64,000 nucleotides of DNA from Spirochaetales bacterium (GTDB lineage Bacteria > Spirochaetota > Spirochaetia > SZUA-6 > JAFGRV01). Every line of letters starts with the position of its first letter. The first letter of the stretch is position 1. The notes beneath the pieces are model-generated. The model was not told the origin of the DNA. It was given only the letters and a program-made list of their open reading frames with translations, and did no database searches. The translations under genes were made by a program, and so were the position numbers. Positions 26,036-35,206 of this stretch are shown here, piece by piece. Location of the stretch: positions 1-64,000 of the forward strand of contig JAFGHO010000029.1 of NCBI GenBank assembly GCA_016930085.1, given 5' to 3'.

Positions 26036-26165
26036 AAGGGCACCTCTAAAAACTATCTTTTTATGATGTATATATGTCATGTCACCTATAGAAAATAGTA
26101 TAGAAACACAGCGGTTATTATAATTCTCTGTAAAATAAAAAGATAGTTTCCCTTTAGGCGCCCTT
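26036..26165. mobile_element. MITE-like element with imperfect terminal inverted repeats
   Basis: The left end AAGGGCACCTCTAAAAACTA and the right end (26136-26165, AAAGATAGTTT ... GGCGCCCTT) are inverted copies with a few mismatches, enclosing about 70 AT-rich bases with no coding frame. The outer sequence GGGCACCTCTAAAAAC nearly equals the arms of the perfect palindrome at 6575. A non-autonomous element derived from a transposon is the simplest reading; no transposase with these ends is in the window. Confidence 0.6.
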
Positions 26166-26188
26166 GTTGGCTTAAGGAAATAATTTGC

Positions 26189-26227
26189 GGTTCTAAAAAC
26201 CCTCAAAGCAGGTTTTTAGAAGTGACC
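26189..26227. repeat. Second copy of the TTCTAAAAACC palindrome
   Basis: TTCTAAAAACC, a short AAA-containing centre and GCAGGTTTTTAGAAGTGACC form a slightly shortened version of the 43-base palindrome at 6575; the right arm differs from that copy at one position. It starts 36 bases beyond the proC stop, much as the first copy lies beyond the RusA-like gene, and may terminate proC transcription. Confidence 0.75.
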
Positions 26228-26262
26228 ATAATTTTGCGGATCGGCACCTCCCGACCCGGCCG

Positions 26263-27051
26263 TCACCCTTCGAGTTCCGCAGCCCGAAAGGCCGAGCTTT
26301 CTACCGCGTCGATGACGGCGGCGGTAAATCCGCCTGCCTCGAGCGCCCGGATGCCGGCTATCGTCGTTCCGGCCGGTGAGATGACCCTGCTGAGCAGTTC
26401 GACCGGGTTTTCGCCGCTTTTTTCCATGACCGCGCACGCCCCTTCGATTGTTTTGAGGGCGATCTGTATCGAGGTCTGATATTGAATCCCGGAGGCGACA
26501 CCGCCGAGGGCCAGCGCATGAACGAACGCGAACACATAAGCGATACCCGACCCCGAAAGCCCGGTCACGGCGGGCATGAGGTTTTCCGGAAGTTCGCACG
26601 GGGTGCCGAGGGCGCCCGCGATCGCAGTACAATCCTTCCTGAACTCTTCGTCCGCCCCGTCGCCGAAGGCAATCCCCACGAGGGCTTTCCCTTCCATGGC
26701 CGCGAGGTTCGGCATAAAGCGGCAGACCGTATCGGTCGACAGGTGTTGTTTGAAAAAATCGATGGTCCTGCCCGCGACGATGCTGATGATCTTGCCGTTC
26801 TGTGCCGATTTTCCCGTTTCCCCGAAAAACCGGGTGAGTTCCTGGGGTTTCACGGCTATCACCGCGATATCCGCCCGCGCAAACAACTCCTTTTTATCGA
26901 CGACGGTGATGTGATGCTTTTCCGTTGCCTCTGTGATTCGATCCCGCTTCGCTTCGGCCACGACAACCTCATACTCGCTTTTTTTATTCAACAGACCTTT
27001 TGCCAGGGCCGATCCCATGTTTCCAAAACCGATAATACCTATTGTTTTCAC
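26263..27051 (-). CDS. proC: Pyrroline-5-carboxylate reductase
   Basis: A 262-residue enzyme for the last step of proline synthesis. The N-terminal Rossmann fold reads IGIIGFGNMGSALAKGLL (NADPH binding). The C-terminal dimer and substrate domain contains MPNLAAMEGKALVGIAFG, then PAVTGLSGSGIAYVFAFVHA and the family signature SPAGTTIAGIRALEAGGF. The start is GTG 27051 behind AAGGAG at 6-base spacing. It converges on serS and ends just before the palindrome at 26189. No other proline gene is nearby. Confidence 0.95.
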   Translation of the reverse strand: MKTIGIIGFGNMGSALAKGLLNKKSEYEVVVAEAKRDRITEATEKHHITVVDKKELFARADIAVIAVKPQELTRFFGETGKSAQNGKIISIVAGRTIDFFKQHLSTDTVCRFMPNLAAMEGKALVGIAFGDGADEEFRKDCTAIAGALGTPCELPENLMPAVTGLSGSGIAYVFAFVHALALGGVASGIQYQTSIQIALKTIEGACAVMEKSGENPVELLSRVISPAGTTIAGIRALEAGGFTAAVIDAVESSAFRAAELEG

Positions 27052-27141
27052 CTTCCGCTCCTTATGAGATAGTTTCTCTCAAGCACCAATCATAACCGGT
27101 GTGATGAATAATGTCAAAATGGGACCGACTTCATCCTTCGG

Positions 27142-29388
27142 TTATTTATCCGCTTTTCCGATGAGCGCGGTTTTTTCAGCAGCTGGTGATTTTTTCTGGT
27201 TTTCTTTTTTTTGTTTTTTCGCCTTTACTTTCCGGAAAAATCTGTAGGCTGTTTTAACGTCATCCCTTACGACTTTGGATGCGCCGTAGAATATCCGATT
27301 CAGGTTTTGTATATACGTGTCGATGAAGTTCGAGTATTTTGGTACGGATTCCTTTATACGCTCACCCCACTCGATCCAGCCGATCGTCTCGGGTAGATCG
27401 ATTCCTTTTTTCTGCTGCTTCCTGACGATTTTACGAGAAAGCATGATGAGTGTCTTCCTGTTTTTTATGAACATATATCGGAACATGTAGAAATACCGGA
27501 TAAAGAGAAGTAAGAGCATTATCGGGACCAGTCCGTACAGGATAAGCACCGGATCGATACTGAAGGACAGCCAGTTTTCCGTAAGCAGTTTTTCTTCGAC
27601 AATAGGCCGTCCCATCATATACGAAAGCTGCCTTTGTGTCTGCTGATTGAGCATTATCTGTCTGTCAAAGACAAGTCCAGACTCCGTTTTATGATAATTG
27701 AACGGAAGGACGGCCGGTGTTGCCTCCTCAATCGTCCAGCCGGTATCGTTATAATAGACTTCGGGCCACACATGGGCCGCGTATCCGTTTATTGTCGTCA
27801 CGTACCCTGCAAACGCACTCCCCCCGGTTTCATTTGGCTGCGGCAGAATGGCAAGAAAACCGGTCGCGTATCTTGCCGGGATACCGTTGAGCCGCGCGAG
27901 AAAGATAAAAGCGGTGGTAAAATGCACACTGTATCCTCCCTTCCGTTCGAAGAGAAATCCGTCGATCAGTGTCACCCGCGCCTCCGATTCTCCGGTCTCG
28001 AGATTGTAGATGCAGTTGAGTGAAAGATATTCCCTGATCCGCCGGACACAGAGCCGCGGGTCGCCCTCCGCCTTTAACGCTTCGGCCAGGGCGCGGACAT
28101 CATTCGAAACGAAATAGGGGATATCGAGATAGGTGTCCGCATCAATACGATCTTCACGCGGCCGTTTCCCCCTCCGGAGATAGACCGTATCGTTTGAAAT
28201 CAGTTTGTCGTGATCGTCGAGATAAAATCCCGTATCGTAATCGCCGAAGACGATCATCGGTTTTACACGCTTGAACCGGAAAAAGACGGTGTCGAGTGTG
28301 TGCGGGAGAAAGGCATAATATTCGCCCAGTACGGTAACCCTGATCTCCCCTTCCTTTTTTTTATCTTTGGATACCTCGTATTGGATCGGGGAATCGTTCT
28401 CCCCTTCTCCCGTTTTTGGGGAACTCCCGTACTTCTGTGATTCGAGGTGATAATCCGTATATGCCGGTGTCTGCCATTCATCATTCGTAAATGTAGAATG
28501 AATACGGGTTCTCAAGTATATCGCGGTATCGCCGGGATTTCCCTCGACCTCGAAAAGGGGAATCGAGGAGAGGATGGGTGTCGCGCCGAGTGCCCGTTTG
28601 TACTCGTCTTCAAAAGAAAATCCGAACTCCGGAATTTCATAAATGAGGGGTATCTGCGGGAAAAAAGTCGAAACCGTACCGCGCAGTGTCGTGGAAATTT
28701 CGTCGATCGCATCGCTTTCCCGCACTTTCACTACATTCTGCAATCCATAGCCGATGAGAAAACAGAGGGTGACGACAAGGCACGAAAAAACGATGCTTCT
28801 CACCCTGCTTCCCTGATTGAGATATTTGCGTGCGTTATAAATGAAGACGAAAAAAAGGATCGCTAGAAAAATACCATAGATGATATCCATCTGGAAAACA
28901 AGGGCGGCAAGCGCGCTGATGATCAAAAACATACCTAAAACCGCGCCGCCGAAATCATGGGTAATGACGGTACAGGCAAATGTCGTGGAAAAAAAGGCAA
29001 TAAAGAGTATGAAAATGTTGACAACCCGTCCAGGATTCATGAAATTGGTTTGCATGATTTGAAAAAGCCGCCGGTAGGAGTTTGCCGGGGTGATAAGAAT
29101 GCCGACAGTCAAAAGCAGTGCAAAAACAACGGAGAAAATGCCCGAAAGAACAATACAAGCCCGTTTTATACGGGGTGTAGCCAATTCCGCGACAAGAATC
29201 AGGGTCGGTTTTACCATGACCAGAATAACGATAAACGGAATCGACAGATGTGACTGAAGGATAAGCCGGGCGGCGATGGGAATGGCGAGCGCGAAAAGAT
29301 ATGCGACGATCACCTTTGCCGCAAGGTTTTTCACTACGTTGAGTGGGGTGAGTTTCGATCCTGATCCAGCGGTCGTTTCTTCAGCCAT
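27142..29388 (-). CDS. Transglutaminase-like membrane protein (TgpA type) with Ser for catalytic Cys
   Basis: A 748-residue membrane protein. Residues about 15-235 hold several membrane helices, the middle is an extracytoplasmic transglutaminase-like domain, one more helix follows at about 570-590 (PVLILYGLVPIMLLLLFI), and a Lys-rich cytosolic tail ends the chain. The core reads FLFERKGGYSVHFTTAFIFL, then RLNGIPARYATGF and YAAHVWPEVYY. Position 487 is Ser (codon 27928-27930, AGT) where active members have Cys; the catalytic His is present and the Asp region reads WTIEEATP. It is the last gene of the moxR-DUF58 operon and overlaps the DUF58 stop by 8 bases. The start ATG follows GGAG. Confidence 0.85.
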   Translation of the reverse strand: MAEETTAGSGSKLTPLNVVKNLAAKVIVAYLFALAIPIAARLILQSHLSIPFIVILVMVKPTLILVAELATPRIKRACIVLSGIFSVVFALLLTVGILITPANSYRRLFQIMQTNFMNPGRVVNIFILFIAFFSTTFACTVITHDFGGAVLGMFLIISALAALVFQMDIIYGIFLAILFFVFIYNARKYLNQGSRVRSIVFSCLVVTLCFLIGYGLQNVVKVRESDAIDEISTTLRGTVSTFFPQIPLIYEIPEFGFSFEDEYKRALGATPILSSIPLFEVEGNPGDTAIYLRTRIHSTFTNDEWQTPAYTDYHLESQKYGSSPKTGEGENDSPIQYEVSKDKKKEGEIRVTVLGEYYAFLPHTLDTVFFRFKRVKPMIVFGDYDTGFYLDDHDKLISNDTVYLRRGKRPREDRIDADTYLDIPYFVSNDVRALAEALKAEGDPRLCVRRIREYLSLNCIYNLETGESEARVTLIDGFLFERKGGYSVHFTTAFIFLARLNGIPARYATGFLAILPQPNETGGSAFAGYVTTINGYAAHVWPEVYYNDTGWTIEEATPAVLPFNYHKTESGLVFDRQIMLNQQTQRQLSYMMGRPIVEEKLLTENWLSFSIDPVLILYGLVPIMLLLLFIRYFYMFRYMFIKNRKTLIMLSRKIVRKQQKKGIDLPETIGWIEWGERIKESVPKYSNFIDTYIQNLNRIFYGASKVVRDDVKTAYRFFRKVKAKKQKKENQKKSPAAEKTALIGKADK

Positions 29389-30610
29389 GATACTCCATCT
29401 CGAGATCTTCGATAATTGTCTTTGAACTGTTGACGACAATAATCCTGGCGCCCCTGTTTTTCAGGGAATAAAAGAAATCCATATTTTTTTCTTTTTGCTC
29501 CGGAATAAACCCCGATTGATTAAATACGACGGTAAATATTATCCCGGTGCCAAGCGAAGCCTCTATCAGATTAAAAAGATCGAGATCGAGATTATGGGTG
29601 ATAAAAAATATCGAGTTCGAATCTATCTTCTGTTCCTGCTCCTGAATTTTATAAAGCCGGGCGAGCGGGATCGTATCCTGAAAAATGAGACCGGTCGTCG
29701 ATTCATAAAACTGTCCGAAATCCGCCCCATCCTTTCCCTCGAAATTATAAAATTCCCTCCCGGGAGCGATAATCGAGGTTTTAATCGCTTTATCGAGGAA
29801 AAATTTAACCAGGGCAACAAGAATTTCGACCGATGTATCCTCGACTTCGAGTTCATTTATCTTTTGATTGACCGGCCTTATAAGATCGAAAAAGATCCTC
29901 ACCGCGGGCTGGGGAGATGTTTCAAACTGCTTGATAAACGGCTTGCCGATAATCGCGAATTTCTTCCAGTAGATATGCTTGATTGGTTCACCCGACCTGT
30001 ATTCCTTCAACTGGTCGAACATCGCGTAATCGGGTTCTCCGCCGAAGGGAAGCCCCTTATCGCCGCCTTCGATATCTTCGAGTCCCGGTTTAAACCGCTC
30101 CAGGTGCAGCACCCGCGGGTAGACATAAAAGGTTTTATGCCAGACCTTCATGCGGAACCTGAAGAAATGAAGGATATCCTCGACGACGACCTCCTTGAGA
30201 CCGACCGTATAAATACCCCTGAACGGACAATCGATATCGAAGGTCCGGCTGAACATCCCTCCCGATTTCAGATAAAACTTAAAATCGGGAAGATTCACGT
30301 CCATGAGGGGGGTGATCGTCTTGAACTTGATGTTGACACACGGGAACGGTACGATGAACTCATTGGTAAAAGAGACAGTATAGTTAACCGTCTCTCCCTT
30401 GACGGGGTGTTCCGTACTGAATTTCTGTACATATTTAAGAAAGCTGTAGGCAAGAACAAGGATTATAAAGGAAAAAACCGGAAAGAGTGAGAGGGTGACA
30501 AAGAGCATATACAAAAACGGATCGAAGTACGTACCCGCCAGAAACGCGATAAACGTCGCAAAAAGGTAGATGGATAATGCCCGAAGCCGGAGCGGATAAC
30601 TCTTATTCAT
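29381..30610 (-). CDS. DUF58 family membrane protein
   Basis: A 409-residue protein with two N-terminal membrane helices (about 8-60), a beta-rich region, and the DUF58 signature G-x-E-x-Y-x-x-x-D-x-x-x-x-Y with xIxWK (here GGEPDYAMFDQLKEYRSGEP then KHIYWKKFA). The C-terminal half is von Willebrand A-like but lacks an evident MIDAS motif. DUF58 proteins regularly accompany MoxR ATPases and TgpA-type transglutaminases, and may present substrates or act in a surface-stress complex; the exact role is unknown. It overlaps moxR by 8 bases and the transglutaminase by 8 bases, so all three are translationally linked. Confidence 0.9.
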   Translation of the reverse strand: MNKSYPLRLRALSIYLFATFIAFLAGTYFDPFLYMLFVTLSLFPVFSFIILVLAYSFLKYVQKFSTEHPVKGETVNYTVSFTNEFIVPFPCVNIKFKTITPLMDVNLPDFKFYLKSGGMFSRTFDIDCPFRGIYTVGLKEVVVEDILHFFRFRMKVWHKTFYVYPRVLHLERFKPGLEDIEGGDKGLPFGGEPDYAMFDQLKEYRSGEPIKHIYWKKFAIIGKPFIKQFETSPQPAVRIFFDLIRPVNQKINELEVEDTSVEILVALVKFFLDKAIKTSIIAPGREFYNFEGKDGADFGQFYESTTGLIFQDTIPLARLYKIQEQEQKIDSNSIFFITHNLDLDLFNLIEASLGTGIIFTVVFNQSGFIPEQKEKNMDFFYSLKNRGARIIVVNSSKTIIEDLEMEYHG

Positions 30611-31565
30611 TGATTCCCGTCGGTATCTCCACGCTTTGCTTGATTCTGGTCACAATCATGTCCGCCGTTTTACTCTCGATCTTGGCCTCGGCGGAGAGGA
30701 CCAGCCTGTGGGCAAGAACCGGCTGCGCCATTTTAAGCACGTCTTCCGGTATCACATACCCGCGTTTTTTCATGAACGCCTCCGCCTGGGAAGCGAGAAG
30801 AAGGTGTTGGGATGCGCGGGGACTGAGTCCCAATTTTATATTCTTGCTTTTTCTCGATTCCGAGGCTATCTGGACGATGAAATGTTTGATGGCGTCGTCA
30901 ACACGGATATTACGTATGATTTTACGGATGTCGATTATTTCTTCAGGCGTCGAGACCGTCTTCAAGCCGAGAAGCGGATTTGCTTCCTGAAACCTGTTGA
31001 GCATCATCACTTCGTTGTCTTCATCCAGGTACCCGATGGAAAACGAAATACCGAACCGGTCGACCTGCGCTTCGGGAAGAAGAAACGATCCGACAAACGT
31101 CACCGGGTTCTGGGTCGCGACGACAAAGAAAGGCTCCTTGAGTTTGTAGGTCACCCCGTCGACCGTGACGCTTTCCTCCTGCATGGCCTCGAGGAGACTC
31201 GACTGCGTACGGGGTGAAGCACGGTTGAGTTCGTCGGCAAGGATAAACTGGTGCATGACCGCTCCTTCCTTGAAAACAAACTCTCTTTTTTCATTACTCC
31301 ATACCGACATCCCGACAATATCTCCGGGGAGAAGGTCGGGCGTGAACTGGATACGACCGAAATCAAGCCCGACACTGGCAGCAAGGCACCGGGCGAGGGT
31401 CGTTTTACCCACACCGGGAATATCCTCAATCAACACGTGGAGGCCTGAAATGAAACCGATCAGCAGGATCCTGATCTGGTACTCTTTTCCCACGAAGACC
31501 TTGCTGATATTTTCGATTATTTTGTTGACGATTTCCGCCTTTTTGGCAATGAGTTCTTCATCCAT
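30603..31565 (-). CDS. MoxR-family AAA+ ATPase
   Basis: A 320-residue cytosolic AAA+ chaperone-like ATPase. Walker A is EDIPGVGKTTLARCLA, Walker B FILADELNRASPRTQSSLLE, followed by the sensor region FFVVATQNPVTFVGSFLLPE and the arginine-finger segment AQVDRFGISF. The C-terminal lid contains LGLSPRASQHLLLASQAEAF. MoxR ATPases are thought to mature protein complexes together with DUF58 partners, as encoded directly downstream. The start ATG has no ribosome site, but a TTGCAT-17-TAAAAT promoter ends 7 bases before it, indicating a leaderless message. Confidence 0.95.
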   Translation of the reverse strand: MDEELIAKKAEIVNKIIENISKVFVGKEYQIRILLIGFISGLHVLIEDIPGVGKTTLARCLAASVGLDFGRIQFTPDLLPGDIVGMSVWSNEKREFVFKEGAVMHQFILADELNRASPRTQSSLLEAMQEESVTVDGVTYKLKEPFFVVATQNPVTFVGSFLLPEAQVDRFGISFSIGYLDEDNEVMMLNRFQEANPLLGLKTVSTPEEIIDIRKIIRNIRVDDAIKHFIVQIASESRKSKNIKLGLSPRASQHLLLASQAEAFMKKRGYVIPEDVLKMAQPVLAHRLVLSAEAKIESKTADMIVTRIKQSVEIPTGINE

Positions 31566-31572
31566 GAATCAA

Positions 31573-31601
31573 ATTTTAGGTTACCGCATGTCAAAATGCA
31601 A
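31573..31601 (-). promoter_or_regulatory. moxR operon promoter, leaderless arrangement
   Basis: On the minus strand TTGCAT (31601-31596), a 17-base spacer and TAAAAT (31578-31573) are followed after 7 bases by the moxR ATG (31565). Transcription should begin at the start codon. Confidence 0.65.
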
Positions 31602-31807
31602 GGGATAAAGAAAAAAAATAAATGATACGGGAGAAAAGATCCTCGGTCGAGTGCATCAAAGCTCACGAAGAAAATCAGAACAGGGATTATCGGAACCAAT
31701 GAATGATCCGGTAATTCAATCCCGACGGTATTCCGTATCATTTGCCGTTACTCATTATGATCTTTGTATACTCTGTGAAAGACATATGCGTGATAAACAA
31801 AAACAAT

Positions 31808-31836
31808 TGTCATAATTGACATCCGGGGGTAAAATG
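31808..31836 (+). promoter_or_regulatory. Promoter of the YjbQ-family gene
   Basis: TTGTCA (31808-31813), 17 bases and TAAAAT (31831-31836). The gene starts 23 bases later behind a strong AAGGAGG, so this unit has a conventional leader, unlike serS and moxR. Confidence 0.6.
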
Positions 31837-31859
31837 AAACGACAAAGAAGGAGGTTGTT

Positions 31860-32276
31860 ATGAAAAGCTTTCGCAGGGAATTATGGTTTGAGGCAAAAAA
31901 ACGAAGGGAACTTATCAATATCACCCCGATGGTAAAAAACTGCCTTACTGAAAGCGGTATAAAGGAAGGGCTGTTACTATGCAATGCGATGCACATCACG
32001 GCAAGCGTCTTTATCAATGACGACGAAGCCGGGCTGCATGCCGATTTCGAAACATGGCTCGAAGGACTCGCGCCGGAAAAACCGTATTCACGATACCGTC
32101 ATAACGGGTATGAAGACAACGCGGACGCCCACCTGAAACGGACGATCATGGGGCGGGAGGTCGTTGTCGCTGTAACCGGCGGCGAACTCGATTTCGGACC
32201 GTGGGAACAGATCTTCTACGGGGAGTTCGACGGAAAGAGAAGGAAAAGGGTACTGGTAAAGATAATCGGTGAATAA
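31860..32276 (+). CDS. YjbQ (UPF0047) family protein
   Basis: A 138-residue cytosolic protein. The family pattern is plain: an [20 protein letters not shown] opening, [18 protein letters not shown] (HTTASI-like), [20 protein letters not shown] with conserved His and Asn, and the end [20 protein letters not shown]. Members are annotated as secondary thiamine-phosphate synthase enzymes because some complement thiE mutants weakly; the native role is not settled. It has its own promoter and an AAGGAGG site 6 bases before ATG. It converges on the efflux operon. Confidence 0.93.
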   Translation: MKSFRRELWFEAKKRRELINITPMVKNCLTESGIKEGLLLCNAMHITASVFINDDEAGLHADFETWLEGLAPEKPYSRYRHNGYEDNADAHLKRTIMGREVVVAVTGGELDFGPWEQIFYGEFDGKRRKRVLVKIIGE

Positions 32277-32383
32277 GAAGTCAATGTATCATATGCTTTG
32301 TCAGACCGGGGATAACGGCAATGTGAAACACAAATCAAAAGCGGCTCTCGAAACCCGCTTCGTGGTTTTTGAAAACTTTTCTC

Positions 32384-33274
32384 TTATATCTTGACCTTTA
32401 CCTCCACGGACATCCCCGGCAGGAGAAATCGGGTTTCCGGTATACGGTCGAATACGATTTTAACCGGAATACGCTGCGTCGTTTTCGTAAACTCCCCGAT
32501 AGAAAACGGCGGGGGAACAATACCGGCGCTTATACGTGCGACCCGGCCCGTGCAGTGAAGTTCCGGGTACGCGTCGATTGAAATCTCAACCCATGCATCC
32601 ACATGGATCTTTCTGATTTTCGTTTCTTCGAAGTTTGCAATAACCCATAGATCGGAGAGATTATTTATCGAAAAGATAGTCTGACCGGACTGGACCACAT
32701 CCCCGGGCATTGACGTCTGTTTCGCGATAACCCCAGACATCGGAGAGGTAATCCGTGTATTCAGCAATTGGGTCTGAATAATTCCCAACTGGGCTTTGGC
32801 GGTATTAATTTGTGCCTCAGCAATTGCATATTGCGCCCGTGCCATATCGAAAGCTTTGGCTGCGTGGTCATTTTGTTCTTTTGTTGCCGCCCCGGAGGCA
32901 AACAGCACCTTTATACGATCGAAATCATCCCCTGCATTATCGAGACCTACTTTTGCCAGAAGCAGGTTCTGTTTTGAATATTCTAAAGAAGCCTCCGCCT
33001 GTTTCTCCTGTGCGCGTAAATCCGCATCATCCAGAAGTACCAACAACTGCCCTTTTTCGACCGTATCTCCTTCCGAAAGAAGCAGGCTTTTTATCCGTCC
33101 CGGCATCTTCGCACTTATATTCACATGGTCGCCGTCAATCGCGGCATCGTCGGTACTGGCATAATTAATAGTCTCGACAATCCAGATATAGCCGAACAAT
33201 ATGCCCACGGCAACGAGGATAAGCAATACCGCCAGACCGATAAAAAACGGTCTTTTCCGATCCTTGTCTTTCAT
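32384..33274 (-). CDS. HlyD/EmrA-type periplasmic adaptor
   Basis: A 296-residue membrane-fusion protein linking inner-membrane exporters to a TolC channel. It has one N-terminal membrane helix (about 10-32, FFIGLAVLLILVAVGILFGY), a biotinyl/lipoyl-like half motif (DHVNISAKMPGRIKSLLL), a coiled-coil hairpin (about 80-160), the second lipoyl half (SPMSGVIAKQTSMPGDVVQS) and a beta-barrel (DLWVIANFEETKIRKIHV). It is the last gene of the MarR-TolC-ABC-ABC operon, 21 bases after the second ABC gene, completing a tripartite pump. An imperfect GC hairpin at about 32337-32358 follows it. Confidence 0.92.
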   Translation of the reverse strand: MKDKDRKRPFFIGLAVLLILVAVGILFGYIWIVETINYASTDDAAIDGDHVNISAKMPGRIKSLLLSEGDTVEKGQLLVLLDDADLRAQEKQAEASLEYSKQNLLLAKVGLDNAGDDFDRIKVLFASGAATKEQNDHAAKAFDMARAQYAIAEAQINTAKAQLGIIQTQLLNTRITSPMSGVIAKQTSMPGDVVQSGQTIFSINNLSDLWVIANFEETKIRKIHVDAWVEISIDAYPELHCTGRVARISAGIVPPPFSIGEFTKTTQRIPVKIVFDRIPETRFLLPGMSVEVKVKI

Positions 33275-33295
33275 GTGTCATCTTCCCCTTTACAG

Positions 33296-35206
33296 TTAAG
33301 TATATATGTGTGCACCGGTAAACTGGCTGTTATACAACTCTGCATAGAAACCGTTTTTCGCCAGCAATTCCTCGTGATTTCCCATTTCTATGATGCTTCC
33401 GGCGTTCATGACCAGGATCAACTTCGCATCACGGATCGTAGAAAGCCGGTGCGCAATGACAAAACTTGTTCTCCCTTTCATGAGTTTTTTCATTGCACGC
33501 TGGATAGCGACCTCGGTCCTTGTATCGACACTGCTGGTCGCTTCATCGAGGATAAGTATTGCCGGTTTCGCCAGAATGGCCCGTGCTATGGTCAACAGCT
33601 GTTTCTCACCCTGTGAAATATTCGAGGCTTCCTCCTTCAGGCGGAAATCATAACCGTTCGGCAACGCCCTTATAAAATGATCCGCTTGGGCCGCTTTAGC
33701 GGCCTGAAAAACGTCTTTCTCCGCGGCGCCTTCGCGTCCATAGGCTATATTTTCCATAATCGTTCCGTTGAACAGCCATGTGTCCTGAAGAACCATGCCG
33801 AACATTGTCCGCAGGGCTCCGCGCCTGAAATCTCGTATATCCACCCCGTCAATGGTGATTGTACCGCCGGCAATATCGTAAAAACGCATCAGGAGATTGA
33901 CGAGCGTCGTTTTTCCCGCCCCTGTCGGTCCGACTATCGCGATGGTCATTCCCGGCGTGACATTAATGTTCATGTCTTCCATGAGGACTTCGTCGTCCCG
34001 GTACCCGAACCGTACATGGCTGAATATCACTTCACCCCTGGGCGAGGCGAGTGAAACGGCCTCCGGACTGTCGGGAAGTTCTTCCTGTTCGTCGAGAATT
34101 TCGAAAACACGTTCCGCCGAGGCGATTGTGGATTGGAGAATGTTGGCGATATTTGCCGTCTGTGCAATCGGCTGTGTAAATTGTCTTGAATATTGAATAA
34201 AAGCCTGAATGTCGCCAAGCTCGAGCACCTTTCTGGCGGCCATGATGCCTCCGATAACACAAATCAGGACATACCCGATATTGTTGATGAAGTTCATCAT
34301 CGGCATAATAATTCCGGAAACAAACTGTGCCCTCCAACTCGCTTTATAGAGTCGCTTGTTTATCGTATCGAACCGGGCAATCGATTCCCGCTCATGCCCG
34401 AATGCCCTGACAATGATATGGCCCGTATACATTTCCTCCACATGGCCGTTAAGCGCGCCCAATTCCTTTTGCTGTGCCGCAAAACTTTTTTGCGAGACCT
34501 TCGCTATATTCGCCGTTCCAAAAAACGAAAGCGGCAGGGTTATCATCGTGATAAGGGTCAGCCACGGGCTAATCGTAAGCATCATAATTAAAACGCCGAT
34601 TATCGTACAAACGGAAGTGATCAGCTGGGTAAGACTCTGCTGGAGTGACGAGCTTATCGTATCAATGTCATTCGTTACCCGGCTCATTATTTCACCATGA
34701 GTCCGTGAATCGAAAAACCTGAGGGGAAGTCGTGCGAGTTTATGATTGATGTCTCTACGCATATCAAACACCGTTTTCTGGGAAATACCGGCCATCTGAT
34801 ATTGCTGAATAAAACTGAACAGCGCACTCATACAATAAAGGAATATCAAAAACAGTATAATTCTCCCGATAAACATGAAATCGATCGATGGAACAGGTTT
34901 CTTCAGATATATCGACATATATTTTGCCATGATTCCTTCAAAAAGCTTTGTCGTTGCCTTGCCCATAATTTTGGGACCCACGATAGCAAAGACGGTACTC
35001 AATACGGCGAATATCAATACAATTGAAAGCTGTAACGCGTGCGGTTTCAGATAAACCATCAGCCTTTTCAATGTTCCCTTGAAATCCTTCGGCTTTTCGA
35101 CAGGCCCCCTCCCCATCATTCCCGGACCGAACCGCGGACGTCCAATGCCTCCCGGGGGGCCGGGGGGCGGAGTGGTATTCTTGTTTATGGTGCGACCGTC
35201 ACTCAT
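33296..35206 (-). CDS. ABC exporter half-transporter (second subunit)
   Basis: A 636-residue export-type ABC protein with membrane domain (about 65-350, six helices) and nucleotide-binding domain (about 375-636). Walker A is GPTGAGKTTLVNLLMRF, signature NISQGEKQLLTIARAILAKP (ISQGE in place of LSGGQ), Walker B ILILDEATSSVDTRTE and H-loop IAHRLSTI. The Pro/Gly-rich cytosolic N-terminus (about 8-50) is typical of the second subunit in heterodimeric drug exporters such as BmrCD or LmrCD. Its ATG overlaps the previous ABC stop as ATGA, with GAGGA upstream, so the two subunits are made in equal amounts. Confidence 0.93.
   Translation of the reverse strand: MSDGRTINKNTTPPPGPPGGIGRPRFGPGMMGRGPVEKPKDFKGTLKRLMVYLKPHALQLSIVLIFAVLSTVFAIVGPKIMGKATTKLFEGIMAKYMSIYLKKPVPSIDFMFIGRIILFLIFLYCMSALFSFIQQYQMAGISQKTVFDMRRDINHKLARLPLRFFDSRTHGEIMSRVTNDIDTISSSLQQSLTQLITSVCTIIGVLIMMLTISPWLTLITMITLPLSFFGTANIAKVSQKSFAAQQKELGALNGHVEEMYTGHIIVRAFGHERESIARFDTINKRLYKASWRAQFVSGIIMPMMNFINNIGYVLICVIGGIMAARKVLELGDIQAFIQYSRQFTQPIAQTANIANILQSTIASAERVFEILDEQEELPDSPEAVSLASPRGEVIFSHVRFGYRDDEVLMEDMNINVTPGMTIAIVGPTGAGKTTLVNLLMRFYDIAGGTITIDGVDIRDFRRGALRTMFGMVLQDTWLFNGTIMENIAYGREGAAEKDVFQAAKAAQADHFIRALPNGYDFRLKEEASNISQGEKQLLTIARAILAKPAILILDEATSSVDTRTEVAIQRAMKKLMKGRTSFVIAHRLSTIRDAKLILVMNAGSIIEMGNHEELLAKNGFYAELYNSQFTGAHIYT

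Noticed and set aside
29495-30490. Plus-strand ORF of 331 codons opposite the DUF58 gene
   Set aside because: The DUF58 signature on the minus strand and the overlapping operon structure explain the region; the opposite frame has no recognisable domain.
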